62,520 nt of DNA from an uncultured Pelagibacteraceae bacterium (lineage in GTDB: Bacteria > Pseudomonadota > Alphaproteobacteria > Pelagibacterales > Pelagibacteraceae): positions 1-62,520 of the forward strand of contig CACKBP010000007.1 of assembly GCA_902598315.1 (NCBI GenBank), in the 5' to 3' direction. Positions 36,413-45,022 of the stretch are shown here, in pieces. Within the stretch, counting starts at the first letter, position 1, and the number at the start of each line of letters is the position of its first letter. Both the position numbers and the translations under genes were made by a program. The notes below the pieces were generated by a model, which made no database searches, was not told the DNA's origin, and saw only the letters and a program-made list of their open reading frames with translations.

Positions 36413-38132
36413 CAGTATTTTAAGCTCATTAATTTTTTTGATTTTAATAACCTCTGTTTTTGGAGATGAAAAAATTGATATTTGGAAAAATAAAAAAAAT
36501 AATAATAACTTAAAGAATGAACAAATCCAAAAACCTGATACAAAAAAAATTGATAATTTAGATAAAAAACTTTCTATTTCACCTACAAAGTCTATTGAAA
36601 TCGAAAATAGTACAATAGATGCCTCAGATAAAAACCAAGTATTCGGAATATACGATCCAGAGGATTTTAATTTTAATTTAAATATGTGGTCAGCAACAAA
36701 GGCTGAGGATGTTAGGGCAAGTTTAAAAAGAATTAAAAAAATAAAACTATCGGAGACATCTAATGAAATTTTCGAAAATGTTTTGTTATCTTTTTCATTT
36801 CCTCCTGAAGGCATGAAAGATAAAGAATTCGTTAATCTTAAAATGAATTGGCTAATTGAGAATAATCGGCCTGAACTGATTGAAAGCTTTTTAAAACAAA
36901 ACAATGAATTTAACGGCAAAAGTAGAGCCGTGCAATTTTTAGTTGACAGTAATATTTCACGTGCAGATATTAAAAAAGGTTGTGAAAAAATTCGTTTTAT
37001 TGACAGCACTATAAAAGATGCTTATTTGGAAAAATTCAAAATTTATTGTTTAGTTTTTGATAATAAAAACTCACAAGCCCAACTTCTATTAGATCTACTC
37101 AGGGAACAAAAACAATCTGATAAATTTTTTGATGATAAAATAAATTATCTACTAGGTATCTCAAAGCAAACATCAAATAAAATAAATGATAAAAATCTAT
37201 TAAATTTTTATCTTTCAAGCATAACTATAAAAGACTTTACATATACTCCTACAAAAAAAACAAAAAAAGAGATATGGAGATATCTTAACGCTGCAAATTT
37301 AATTAAACTAGAGGATATTAATGATAAAGAGAGAATTAAAGAATTAGAAACTGCTGCCCATCTTGGGCAAGTTGATGAAAATATTATATTTGATATATAT
37401 AAACAAATTCCTTTTAACCTTAACACCTTGATAAATGCAAACAACGTGTATCAAACTCTTGACCAAACTGACGCAAGATCACTTGTTTACCAAAAATTTT
37501 TACTCTCAGACAGTTTAGACGCTAAAGTGGAATATCTTTTTTTATTGGAAGAATTATTTAAAAAAGATAACTTACAAAATGCTTACACGAAAATTTTTAT
37601 TAATAATCTTAAAGATATAGGACTAGATAATATTCCAGAAAAATATAAAGAAATTACAGAAAATAAAATAAAAAAAAATGAAAATAAAAATCTTGGTAAA
37701 GTCAAATACAATGATAAAATTTTGCATCAATCAAAAATCATCAAGTTTTACTTAGAAAACGAAGAACAGAAAAAGGTCCAAAAAGATATAGATAAAATTT
37801 TTAGAAAAATAAGTAAAAATAGAAAATATTTTTACTCAGCAAAAGATTTGGCATTGATTAATTCTTTAATTAAAGATGGTTTCAAAATTCCCGAAAACTT
37901 AGATCTACAGGATTTATCTGCTAAATATGATGTACCACAAAACTTATTAAGTCTAATTAAAAATAAACAAAATGCTTTTTTAGTTTTGAAAATTGTTGAG
38001 ATTATTGGTGAAGATGAGCCTCATGAATTGGATCCTGAGAGTATCTACTTTATTACAAGACTTCTTAATGAAATGAACTTGATAAAAATTCGAAATAAAG
38101 TTTTAATTTCTGCACTACCCCAAAGAGTATAA
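36393..38132 (+). CDS. Large exported protein of unknown function
   Basis: 579 residues when started at ATG 36393. A TTG four codons upstream is less likely. Residues 1-24 form a Sec signal peptide (MILKNSSSILSSLIFLILITSVFG). The rest is almost entirely helical and charged, with repeated helix-turn-helix spacing like TPR/SEL1-type solenoids, but no named domain is recognised. It appears to belong to an uncharacterised family of exported helical proteins in alphaproteobacteria, an impression from pattern only. It is coupled to the 59-residue membrane protein upstream and followed by def. Confidence 0.75.
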   Translation: MILKNSSSILSSLIFLILITSVFGDEKIDIWKNKKNNNNLKNEQIQKPDTKKIDNLDKKLSISPTKSIEIENSTIDASDKNQVFGIYDPEDFNFNLNMWSATKAEDVRASLKRIKKIKLSETSNEIFENVLLSFSFPPEGMKDKEFVNLKMNWLIENNRPELIESFLKQNNEFNGKSRAVQFLVDSNISRADIKKGCEKIRFIDSTIKDAYLEKFKIYCLVFDNKNSQAQLLLDLLREQKQSDKFFDDKINYLLGISKQTSNKINDKNLLNFYLSSITIKDFTYTPTKKTKKEIWRYLNAANLIKLEDINDKERIKELETAAHLGQVDENIIFDIYKQIPFNLNTLINANNVYQTLDQTDARSLVYQKFLLSDSLDAKVEYLFLLEELFKKDNLQNAYTKIFINNLKDIGLDNIPEKYKEITENKIKKNENKNLGKVKYNDKILHQSKIIKFYLENEEQKKVQKDIDKIFRKISKNRKYFYSAKDLALINSLIKDGFKIPENLDLQDLSAKYDVPQNLLSLIKNKQNAFLVLKIVEIIGEDEPHELDPESIYFITRLLNEMNLIKIRNKVLISALPQRV

Positions 38133-38155
38133 TTAGAATATAATATTCTAATTAT
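38129..38155. promoter_or_regulatory. Perfect 27-nt palindrome spanning the def start codon
   Basis: A 13-base arm (ATAATTAGAATAT) is repeated in perfect inverted orientation around a single central A at 38142. It covers the TAA stop of the exported-protein gene (38130-38132) and the first two bases of the def ATG (38154). A consensus TATAAT lies at 38139-38144, about 10 bases before def. As DNA it could be an operator over a promoter. As RNA, a hairpin would hide the def start codon. Confidence 0.55.
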
Positions 38156-38675
38156 GCCTAAAAGAGAGATAATAATCGAACCAGATCCAATACTTAGAAA
38201 AAAGAGTGATGATATCGAAAATGTCAATGATCAGATTAGAAAATTACTAGATGACATGCTTGAGACTATGTATGCAGCACCAGGAATTGGATTAGCTGCA
38301 GTTCAAGTTGGATTATTGAAGAGAATAATAGTAATAGATATTTCAAAAGAAGAAAAAAAAAATCCTTTATTTTTAATAAATCCAAAAATTATCTTTAAAT
38401 CTAAGAAAATGTCTATTTACGAAGAAGGATGTTTGTCTATTCCTGGTCATTTTGCAGAAATAGAAAGACCAGCAGAATGCCACATTGATTATATAGACTA
38501 CAATGGAAAAAAGAAATTTTTAAAAGCTAATGGCATTTTATCTACTTGTATTCAACATGAAGTTGATCATTTAGATGGTAAATTATTTATTGATTATTTA
38601 TCAAAATTAAAAAAAGATATAATAATTAAAAAACTCTTAAAACATAAGAAAGAGACAAAAAAAGTTATTCTTTGA
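38154..38675 (+). CDS. def: Peptide deformylase
   Basis: A 173-residue metallohydrolase that removes the N-formyl group from nascent proteins. All three motifs are present: GIGLAAVQ (44-51), EGCLSIPG with metal ligand Cys93, and QHEVDHLDG with His135, Glu136 and His139. fmt follows after one base, so the enzymes that add and remove the formyl group are made together. The start codon is embedded in a perfect palindrome with a TATAAT, leaving little or no 5' leader. Confidence 0.97.
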   Translation: MPKREIIIEPDPILRKKSDDIENVNDQIRKLLDDMLETMYAAPGIGLAAVQVGLLKRIIVIDISKEEKKNPLFLINPKIIFKSKKMSIYEEGCLSIPGHFAEIERPAECHIDYIDYNGKKKFLKANGILSTCIQHEVDHLDGKLFIDYLSKLKKDIIIKKLLKHKKETKKVIL

Positions 38676-38676
38676 A

Positions 38677-39597
38677 ATGGCATTAAATATAATTTTCATG
38701 GGTACACCCAAATTTTGCCTTCCAATTTTAAATGCAATAAAAAAATCTGAACATAATATTATTGGGATATACACCCAGCCTCCTAAAAAAAAGGACCGAG
38801 GGCAAAAAATTGATTTAACACCTGTGCATAAATTTGCAATTGAAAATAGCATTAATATTAGACACCCTGAAAATCTAGATACAAACGAAGAAATAAATTT
38901 TTTTAAAAAAAAAAAACCTGATGTTATTTTAGTTGTAGCTTACGGTAAAATAATACCATCTAAATTATTAGAAATTGAGAATACTTTATTCTTAAATATT
39001 CATGCCTCATTATTACCTAAGTGGAGAGGAGCTGCTCCAATACAAAGGTCTATTATGAATCTTGATAGAGAAACAGGTGTATCAATAATGAAAATAATTC
39101 CAAAATTAGATGCCGGTCCTGTTATGATGAAATCAAAAGTTAAAATTTCAAAAGACACTAATTTTGAAGACTTAACCTTGCAATTATCAGAGATAAGTTC
39201 AAAATTAATTTTGCAATCACTAGATCGCGTTGAAAAAGGAAGTGTGAAATTCGATAAACAGGATGAGTCAAAGATTTCATACGCAAAAAAAATTACAAAA
39301 AAAGAGACAAAAATTATTTGGAGCCAGAAAGCTAAATTTATAATCGCGAAGATCAATGCATTAAGTCCAACTCCTGGTGCCTGGTTTTCGCTAAAAGGCT
39401 CAAGGATTAAAGTTATTAAGGCTGTCGAGGTTAAAGGATCTGGTAATCCTGGTGAAATAATTGACAGTAAATTTGTTATAGCATGTTCAGAAAATGCCAT
39501 TCAAATTTTAGAGCTTCAAAAAGCAGGCAAAAGAAAAATGATAATTTCAGAATATTTAAAAGGAAATACTTTAAATGTAGGTTTTAATGTACAGTGA
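38677..39597 (+). CDS. fmt: Methionyl-tRNA formyltransferase
   Basis: A 306-residue enzyme that formylates Met-tRNAfMet using 10-formyl-THF. The catalytic core has Asn107 and His109 in NIHASLLPKWRGAAPIQ and Asp145 in LDAGPVM. The C-terminal OB-like domain that grips tRNA starts near INALSPTPGAWF. Order def-fmt-truA is seen in several proteobacteria. Its end overlaps truA by 11 bases. Confidence 0.97.
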   Translation: MALNIIFMGTPKFCLPILNAIKKSEHNIIGIYTQPPKKKDRGQKIDLTPVHKFAIENSINIRHPENLDTNEEINFFKKKKPDVILVVAYGKIIPSKLLEIENTLFLNIHASLLPKWRGAAPIQRSIMNLDRETGVSIMKIIPKLDAGPVMMKSKVKISKDTNFEDLTLQLSEISSKLILQSLDRVEKGSVKFDKQDESKISYAKKITKKETKIIWSQKAKFIIAKINALSPTPGAWFSLKGSRIKVIKAVEVKGSGNPGEIIDSKFVIACSENAIQILELQKAGKRKMIISEYLKGNTLNVGFNVQ

Positions 39598-40339
39598 CAT
39601 CTTTAATTACTTAATTAAAATTGAATACGATGGTACCAAATTTGTAGGATGGCAATATCAAAAGAATGGTAAGTCGATTCAGGAGACTATAGAAAAAGTA
39701 CTTTCTAAAATATTAAAAGAAAATATTAAGATAATAGGATCTGGTAGAACTGATAAAGGTGTTCATGCTATTGGACAATATGCTAATTTTAAACTTGATA
39801 AAAAAATATATAATAAAAAAAAATTTTTAAATGCTCTAAATTTTTTTTTAAATAGAGACTTGATTTCAATCATTGATTTAAAAAAAAAAAAAATTTCTTT
39901 TAACTCGAGATATGATGCAAAAGAAAGAATTTATGAATACAGAATTATTAACAGAGAGGGAGGTTTATCATTAAATAAAAATAAAGCATGGCATATTAAA
40001 CGTAAAATGGATTTAGCAATTTTAAAAAAAGGAGCAAAATCGCTAATAGGCAATCATGATTTCTCTACTTTTAGAGCCTCTTCGTGTTCAGCAAAATCAC
40101 CTGTTAAAAAAATGAATACAGTGCAAATAATCAAAAAAGGAAAAGAAATCTCAATAGTTTTTAAATCAAAATCTTTTTTACAAAATCAAGTAAGATCAAT
40201 GGTCGGTTGTTTAGTATATTTGTCATGTGGTAAATGGGACTTAAAGTATTTTGATAATGTTTTTAAATCTAAGAAAAGATCAAAGTGTGCACCGCCAGCA
40301 CCTGCATGTGGTTTATATCTAAAAAATGTTAGGTATTAA
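39587..40339 (+). CDS. truA: tRNA pseudouridine(38-40) synthase A
   Basis: A 250-residue pseudouridine synthase that acts in the anticodon stem-loop. Asp56 in GSGRTDKGVHA is the catalytic residue. IEYDGTKFVGWQYQ at the start and SFLQNQVRSMVGCLV near the C-terminus are family signatures. The start overlaps fmt by 11 bases. The stop codon is interleaved with that of the convergent GT2 gene in one TTAA (40336-40339). Confidence 0.96.
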   Translation: MYSDIFNYLIKIEYDGTKFVGWQYQKNGKSIQETIEKVLSKILKENIKIIGSGRTDKGVHAIGQYANFKLDKKIYNKKKFLNALNFFLNRDLISIIDLKKKKISFNSRYDAKERIYEYRIINREGGLSLNKNKAWHIKRKMDLAILKKGAKSLIGNHDFSTFRASSCSAKSPVKKMNTVQIIKKGKEISIVFKSKSFLQNQVRSMVGCLVYLSCGKWDLKYFDNVFKSKKRSKCAPPAPACGLYLKNVRY

Positions 40340-41100
40340 TTGATATTTTTTAATCCATATCTCTTTAATGAGTTAAGCGAAATACATATTAAAGAGAAAA
40401 AATTTTGTAAAAAATTTAATTTGTTGAAATCTTTATTAATCTTCCAAATCCAATAAATGTTTAGCAAATTATTACTTTGCAAAGAATTGTTCCTTATTCT
40501 ATATTTTACCAAAAAATCGTCTAAACAATAAGCATTGTAATTTTTAAGAATTTTACACTTAAAAAAATAATCTTCACAAATTTTAGAATTAGTAAATTCT
40601 GCGCCATTAATTATATTTCTTTTTAGCATCATTGAACTAGTACATATACTTGTGTTATGAATAAAATCTTTAAAATTATATTCTTTAGGCGGTGCAATAT
40701 ATTTAAATTTTTTCCCAAAAGTCTCATAATTTGTATATGTAAAAAAATAGTTATTACCCTCCATAAATCTTATCTGAGTTTCTAATTTATCTTTTTTCCA
40801 TATGTCATCAGAGTCAATAAATGCCAAATAAGGTGACTTAGACTTTTTAATTCCCAAATTTCTACAGTATCCTGCTCCTTTATTTCTTTTAAGCCAATAA
40901 ACTTTAATTTTTTTATTTTTAGAAAATTTTTTCAAAATTTTTATAGTTTTTTTATCAGAGCAGTCGTCAACTATTATCAAGTTCCAATTTTTATATGTTT
41001 GGTTGATTACACTTCTTATAGTTTCATTAATAAATTCTGAACTATTATAATTGGGTAATATTATATCTACTTTAATTTTTTTTTCTTTTTTATTCGCCAT
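40336..41100 (-). CDS. Glycosyltransferase family 2
   Basis: A 254-residue GT-A protein of the common surface-glycan type. KVDIILPNYNSSEFINETIRSVINQTYKNWNLIIVDDCSDKKT is the nucleotide-sugar site, and LAFIDSDDIWKKDKL contains the DxD metal motif. Donor and acceptor are unknown. It overlaps the SET-domain gene upstream by 34 bases, an unusually long same-strand overlap, and lies at the end of the dapD-dapE run, away from other glycan genes. Confidence 0.88.
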   Translation of the reverse strand: MANKKEKKIKVDIILPNYNSSEFINETIRSVINQTYKNWNLIIVDDCSDKKTIKILKKFSKNKKIKVYWLKRNKGAGYCRNLGIKKSKSPYLAFIDSDDIWKKDKLETQIRFMEGNNYFFTYTNYETFGKKFKYIAPPKEYNFKDFIHNTSICTSSMMLKRNIINGAEFTNSKICEDYFFKCKILKNYNAYCLDDFLVKYRIRNNSLQSNNLLNIYWIWKINKDFNKLNFLQNFFSLICISLNSLKRYGLKNIN

Positions 41101-41522
41101 CTTGAACCTTCACGTATAATATATCCTACACATTTTTTTGATCCACATTTGCATGGGTATTTTGCATAATCTTCATCAAATCCAAAACCATAATCATAAG
41201 AAAGTTCTTCCCCCTTTTTTATATTTTTCATAGCAAATACCCATATCTTAAAACCTCTACCAAAAACTTCACAATTAGGATCGCAAGAGTGATTTATTAA
41301 TCTAGCTGTATTAAATTTATAATCTCCATCAAGATCGTATCTTTTATTTATATTAAAAAGGTAAATCGCATTTTCATTTTCAAATTTAGGGTCATTATCA
41401 CTTTTTTTAACTGAAATAACTTTTCCCTTGTATTCTATTATTTTCGTGCCTTTTTTAATGTCAAGGTTTGCATATAATCCTCTCTTATCTATTTTGGATT
41501 TTTTAATTCTGTACAATCTCAC
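41067..41522 (-). CDS. SET-domain protein (lysine methyltransferase fold)
   Basis: A 151-residue protein that is essentially a minimal SET domain with post-SET. RGLYANLDIKKGTKIIEYKGKVI opens the fold. NHSCDPNC (77-84) and ELSYDYG (106-112) are the SAM/substrate motifs, and C124-x-C126-x4-C131 with Cys80 can bind a structural zinc. In eukaryotes SET enzymes methylate histones. Bacterial copies have few known targets, with ribosomal or DNA-binding proteins possible. It shares 4 bases with dapE and 34 with GT2. The activity is inferred from intact motifs, and the target is unknown. Confidence 0.88.
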   Translation of the reverse strand: MRLYRIKKSKIDKRGLYANLDIKKGTKIIEYKGKVISVKKSDNDPKFENENAIYLFNINKRYDLDGDYKFNTARLINHSCDPNCEVFGRGFKIWVFAMKNIKKGEELSYDYGFGFDEDYAKYPCKCGSKKCVGYIIREGSRWRIKKKKKLK

Positions 41523-42676
41523 CTAAAATATTCTATTAATATATTTTGATATATTTTTGTAAGTTTCCTTAAATCTGTTAAAGAAACACATTCGTCCACT
41601 CTATGCATAGTTTTATTAACCAATCCAAATTCAAGACATGGAGAGATTTTTTTGATAAATCTTGCATCTGATGTACCTCCAGTTGTAGATAACTTTGGAT
41701 TTATTTTTGTTATTTTCTTAATAATTTTTTTTGCCATAAATATTGTCTTTTCTGGCTTTGTTAAAAAAGCCTCTCCGTTTACCATATAATCAATTTTATA
41801 ATTACATTTATTTTTTTTACTGATTTTTCTTACAATCAAGTTTACTTTTTTCTTTAAAGAACTAGATGTATGTAAATTGTTATATCTAATGTTGAATTGA
41901 GCTTTTGCTCTAGCAGGAATTACATTATGAGCCTTATTATCTACATTTATTGAAGTAAATTCTAAATTAGATGGTTGAAAATTTTTATTACCTTTATCTA
42001 GTTTATTTTCTTTAAGTTTTTTGCATATAGCAATCAAGGTATTTATGGGATTATTTGATAAATGAGGATATGCTATATGTCCCTGTGTACCTGTGATTTC
42101 AATTTTTCCTGATAGACTTCCTCTTCTTCCAATTTTTATCATTTCCCCAAGTCTATTTGGATTGGTTGGTTCTCCTACAATACAAAAATCAATTTTCTCT
42201 CTTTTTTTTCTTAAGTATTCTACAACTTTTTTTGTTCCATTTATTGCATAACCTTCTTCATCACCCGTAATTAAAAAACTAATTGATCCATTAAATTTTT
42301 TTTCTTTTCGCAAATATTGACTCACAGCTGCTACAAAGCATGCTATCGAGCTTTTCATATCGTTAGCACCTCTTCCGATTAAATAATTTTTTTTGATTGA
42401 AGGTTTAAAGGGATTTATAGTCCAGTCTTTTATATTGCCAGGTGGCACCACGTCAGTATGTCCCGCGTAGCAAAGGTTTGGACTTTTTTTACCTATTCTA
42501 GCATATAGATTTTTTATTGGTTTACTTTTTTTGTCTCTGAATTCTAGTATTTTACAATTAAAGCCTAATTTTTTTAATTTTTTACTAAGGAATTTAATTG
42601 CCCCAGCGTCTTCTGGTGTAATGCTTGGAAATCTTATTAATTCTTTAGATAATTGTAATTCGTTAATTATAGTCAT
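41519..42676 (-). CDS. dapE: Succinyl-diaminopimelate desuccinylase
   Basis: A 385-residue di-zinc M20 amidohydrolase in the lysine/meso-DAP pathway. His73 and Asp75 in GHTDVVPPG, Asp105 in GRGANDMKSS and the Glu pair at 139-140 in TGDEEGYA are metal or catalytic residues. A lid domain (GRRGSLSGKIEITG onward) is present. It shares one base with dapD, so the succinylase branch genes are cotranscribed. Confidence 0.96.
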   Translation of the reverse strand: MTIINELQLSKELIRFPSITPEDAGAIKFLSKKLKKLGFNCKILEFRDKKSKPIKNLYARIGKKSPNLCYAGHTDVVPPGNIKDWTINPFKPSIKKNYLIGRGANDMKSSIACFVAAVSQYLRKEKKFNGSISFLITGDEEGYAINGTKKVVEYLRKKREKIDFCIVGEPTNPNRLGEMIKIGRRGSLSGKIEITGTQGHIAYPHLSNNPINTLIAICKKLKENKLDKGNKNFQPSNLEFTSINVDNKAHNVIPARAKAQFNIRYNNLHTSSSLKKKVNLIVRKISKKNKCNYKIDYMVNGEAFLTKPEKTIFMAKKIIKKITKINPKLSTTGGTSDARFIKKISPCLEFGLVNKTMHRVDECVSLTDLRKLTKIYQNILIEYFR

Positions 42677-43503
42677 TATTCTCTTAATAAGTCGTTTATA
42701 GAGGTCTTGCTTCTAGTTTTTTCATCAACTTTTTTAACTATTACTGCACAATACAACGAAGGTCCATTAGGATTTGATTTGTTAGGTAAGCTACCAGGAA
42801 CCACAACTGAATATGCAGGAACTTTTCCGTAATGTATTTCTCCAGAACTTCTATCTACTATCTTAGTAGATGCGCCAATATAAACTCCCATTGATAATAC
42901 AGCACCTTCTTCTACCAAAACTCCTTCAGCAATTTCAGATCGAGCACCAATAAAACAATTATCTTCAATTATTACTGGACCAGCTTGAAGTGGTTCTAGC
43001 ACACCCCCAATACCTGCACCACCAGAAATATGACAATTTTTTCCAACTTGAGCACATGAGCCAACTGATGCCCAAGTATCAATCATTGTACCTTCATCAA
43101 CGTAGGCTCCGAGATTTACAAAGCTAGGCATTAAAACTACATTTTTAGCAATATATGCTCCTTTTCTAACGACCCCATTAGGAACATGACGATATCCTGC
43201 TTTTTTCCAATCTTTCTCTTTCCATTTAACTGTTTTTCCAGGAACTTTATCATACCAGGTAGTGTAAGGACCTTTCATCATTTCCATTTTATTTATTCTA
43301 AAGCTCAACAAAATAGCTTTTTTAATCCACTGATTTACAACCCAACTTTTGTTTATTTTATTAGCTACTCTAATTTTTCCGCTATCAACTAAATTGATAG
43401 TTTCATTAATAGCCTTTATTAATTTTTTATTAGATTTTGGACCTACATTTTCCTTTTTTTCAAAACTTTCGTTTATTATTTTTTCTAACTTATGGTAACT
43501 CAT
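42676..43503 (-). CDS. dapD: Tetrahydrodipicolinate N-succinyltransferase
   Basis: A 275-residue left-handed beta-helix acyltransferase that adds succinyl from succinyl-CoA to tetrahydrodipicolinate. The helical N-terminal domain is followed by hexapeptide repeats ([36 protein letters not shown] as separate turns) and the tail [17 protein letters not shown] typical of DapD. It overlaps the HAD phosphatase by 14 bases upstream and dapE by one downstream. Confidence 0.96.
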   Translation of the reverse strand: MSYHKLEKIINESFEKKENVGPKSNKKLIKAINETINLVDSGKIRVANKINKSWVVNQWIKKAILLSFRINKMEMMKGPYTTWYDKVPGKTVKWKEKDWKKAGYRHVPNGVVRKGAYIAKNVVLMPSFVNLGAYVDEGTMIDTWASVGSCAQVGKNCHISGGAGIGGVLEPLQAGPVIIEDNCFIGARSEIAEGVLVEEGAVLSMGVYIGASTKIVDRSSGEIHYGKVPAYSVVVPGSLPNKSNPNGPSLYCAVIVKKVDEKTRSKTSINDLLRE

Positions 43504-44155
43504 TAATCTCCTTTAAAAATTTTGCCAAGTTATCAGTCTTATAATTAATGAAATCCTCATCTGAATATTTTGCTGCCCATGGTTCATCATTTTTAATCCA
43601 AACAGTTTTCATACCTAATTCGTAAGCTGGCTTTAAATTTCTTGCAATATCTTCAAAGAATATACAATATTGTGGCTCAATTTTGTAATTTTCTACCAAT
43701 TTTTTGTAAGGTTGTTTCGAAGGCTTTGGAATAAATTCACAATCTCTAATATCAAATATTCCATCAAAAAGCTTATCTATTCCAATTCTTTTCGTTACAT
43801 TAAGAGCATGAGCTCTAGAGCCATTAGTAAAAATTATTTTTTTTCCATCTAATTTTTTAATTTCATCTTCTAAATCTTTATCTTTATCTAAAAAACTAAG
43901 ATCTACGTCATGAACAAACTCTAAAAATTCATCAGCATCAATTTTATGGTTTTTTATCATACCGTTTAAGGTTGTATTATATTCTTGAAAATAGTTTTTT
44001 TGAATTTTCCTAGCTTCTTCAAGATCAACGTTTAATTTTTCAGAGATAAATTTTGACATTTTTTTATCTACTTGATCAAAAACTTTAGTAGCTCCATCGT
44101 AAAGAGTGTTATCTAAGTCAAATAACCAAAATTTTATATTTGTTAAGTCTTTCAT
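43490..44155 (-). CDS. HAD-family phosphatase, pyrimidine 5'-nucleotidase (SDT1-like)
   Basis: A 221-residue HAD hydrolase. DLDNTLYDG (Asp13 and Asp15 nearby) is motif [11 protein letters not shown] is motif II, the Lys of [10 protein letters not shown] is motif III, and [22 protein letters not shown] is motif IV. The LFDLDNTLY start and [10 protein letters not shown] belong to the pyrimidine 5'-nucleotidase/SDT1 branch, usual in alphaproteobacteria near argB or dapD. The exact substrate is uncertain. It overlaps the argB stop by 4 bases. Confidence 0.85.
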   Translation of the reverse strand: MKDLTNIKFWLFDLDNTLYDGATKVFDQVDKKMSKFISEKLNVDLEEARKIQKNYFQEYNTTLNGMIKNHKIDADEFLEFVHDVDLSFLDKDKDLEDEIKKLDGKKIIFTNGSRAHALNVTKRIGIDKLFDGIFDIRDCEFIPKPSKQPYKKLVENYKIEPQYCIFFEDIARNLKPAYELGMKTVWIKNDEPWAAKYSDEDFINYKTDNLAKFLKEINELP

Positions 44156-45022
44156 TCTCTTATTAATGTTCCAGATCCCTTATCAGAAAAAATTTCATGT
44201 AAAACTGAGTGCGGTTTTCTTCCATCAAGAATTACAACACCTCTTACTCCATTTTGCACGGCATCAACACAATTTTCTATTTTCGGTATCATACCACCTT
44301 GAACAACCTTCCATTTAATTAAATTTTCAAGATCGAAAGGTTTGATTTCTGATATTAATTTTTTCTGATCATCATACACACCTTCTACATTTGTCATTAG
44401 TATCAGCCTTCTTGATTTCAGTTTTTTTTGCAATTGCACTTGCTGCGGTATCACCATTAATATTATATGTTTGATTTTGTTTACCCAGACCTAAAGGAGC
44501 TATAATTGGAATTTTATTTTGATTTAAAGCATTTTGAATTAAATTATCATTTATTTTATTTGGCCTTCCAACAAATCCAAGCTCTTTTCTCTCTGGTTCA
44601 ACTTCTATCACGTTGTCAGTCTTAGTATGAAAAGAAGCTGCTTCTGAGCCTAATTTCTTTAGAGAAATTGCAATATCTTTGTTAAAATCAATCAAAACCT
44701 CTTCAACAGTATCAATTATATTTTTATCAGTAACTCTTAGGCCATTAATAAATTTAGATACAATCTTTTTCCTATCCAGCTCTCTTTTGATCCTTGGACC
44801 ACCACCGTGTACTACAATAATAGATAAACCCAATTTATTAATAACATTTATATCGGATATAAAATTATTGAAGACATTTCTATCTATAAGAACATTTCCC
44901 CCATACTTGATTACAATTTTTTCTTTTTTGTATTTTTTTATATATTTTTGTACTGTATTAATATCAGGAGCTTTGTCAGGCCAAAATTTTTTTATCTCCT
45001 CTAGAGAAATATTCTTCGACAT
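44152..45022 (-). pseudogene. argB: N-acetylglutamate kinase, reading frame interrupted at an A8 tract
   Basis: The second enzyme of arginine synthesis. About 200 residues (MSKNISLEEI to NINGDTAASAIAKK, with the VVHGGG phosphate loop) are read in one frame and the last 89 (LKSRRLILMTNVEGVYDD to GTLIRE) in another. The two parts join exactly at a run of eight A in the mRNA (T run at 44422-44429). Seven A would give one normal ~289-residue protein. Everything else is intact, so it is either a one-base sequencing error, a recent mutation, or a site rescued by polymerase or ribosome slippage. The gene abuts yidC upstream. Confidence 0.9.

Noticed and set aside
36335-37009. 224-residue hydrophobic-looking frame on the minus strand
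   Set aside because: It lies opposite the exported protein, which has a signal peptide and continuous coding character. The minus frame is a low-complexity F/S/L-rich shadow.
39000-39500. 166-residue minus-strand frame
   Set aside because: It is fully inside fmt, whose catalytic motifs are intact on the plus strand.
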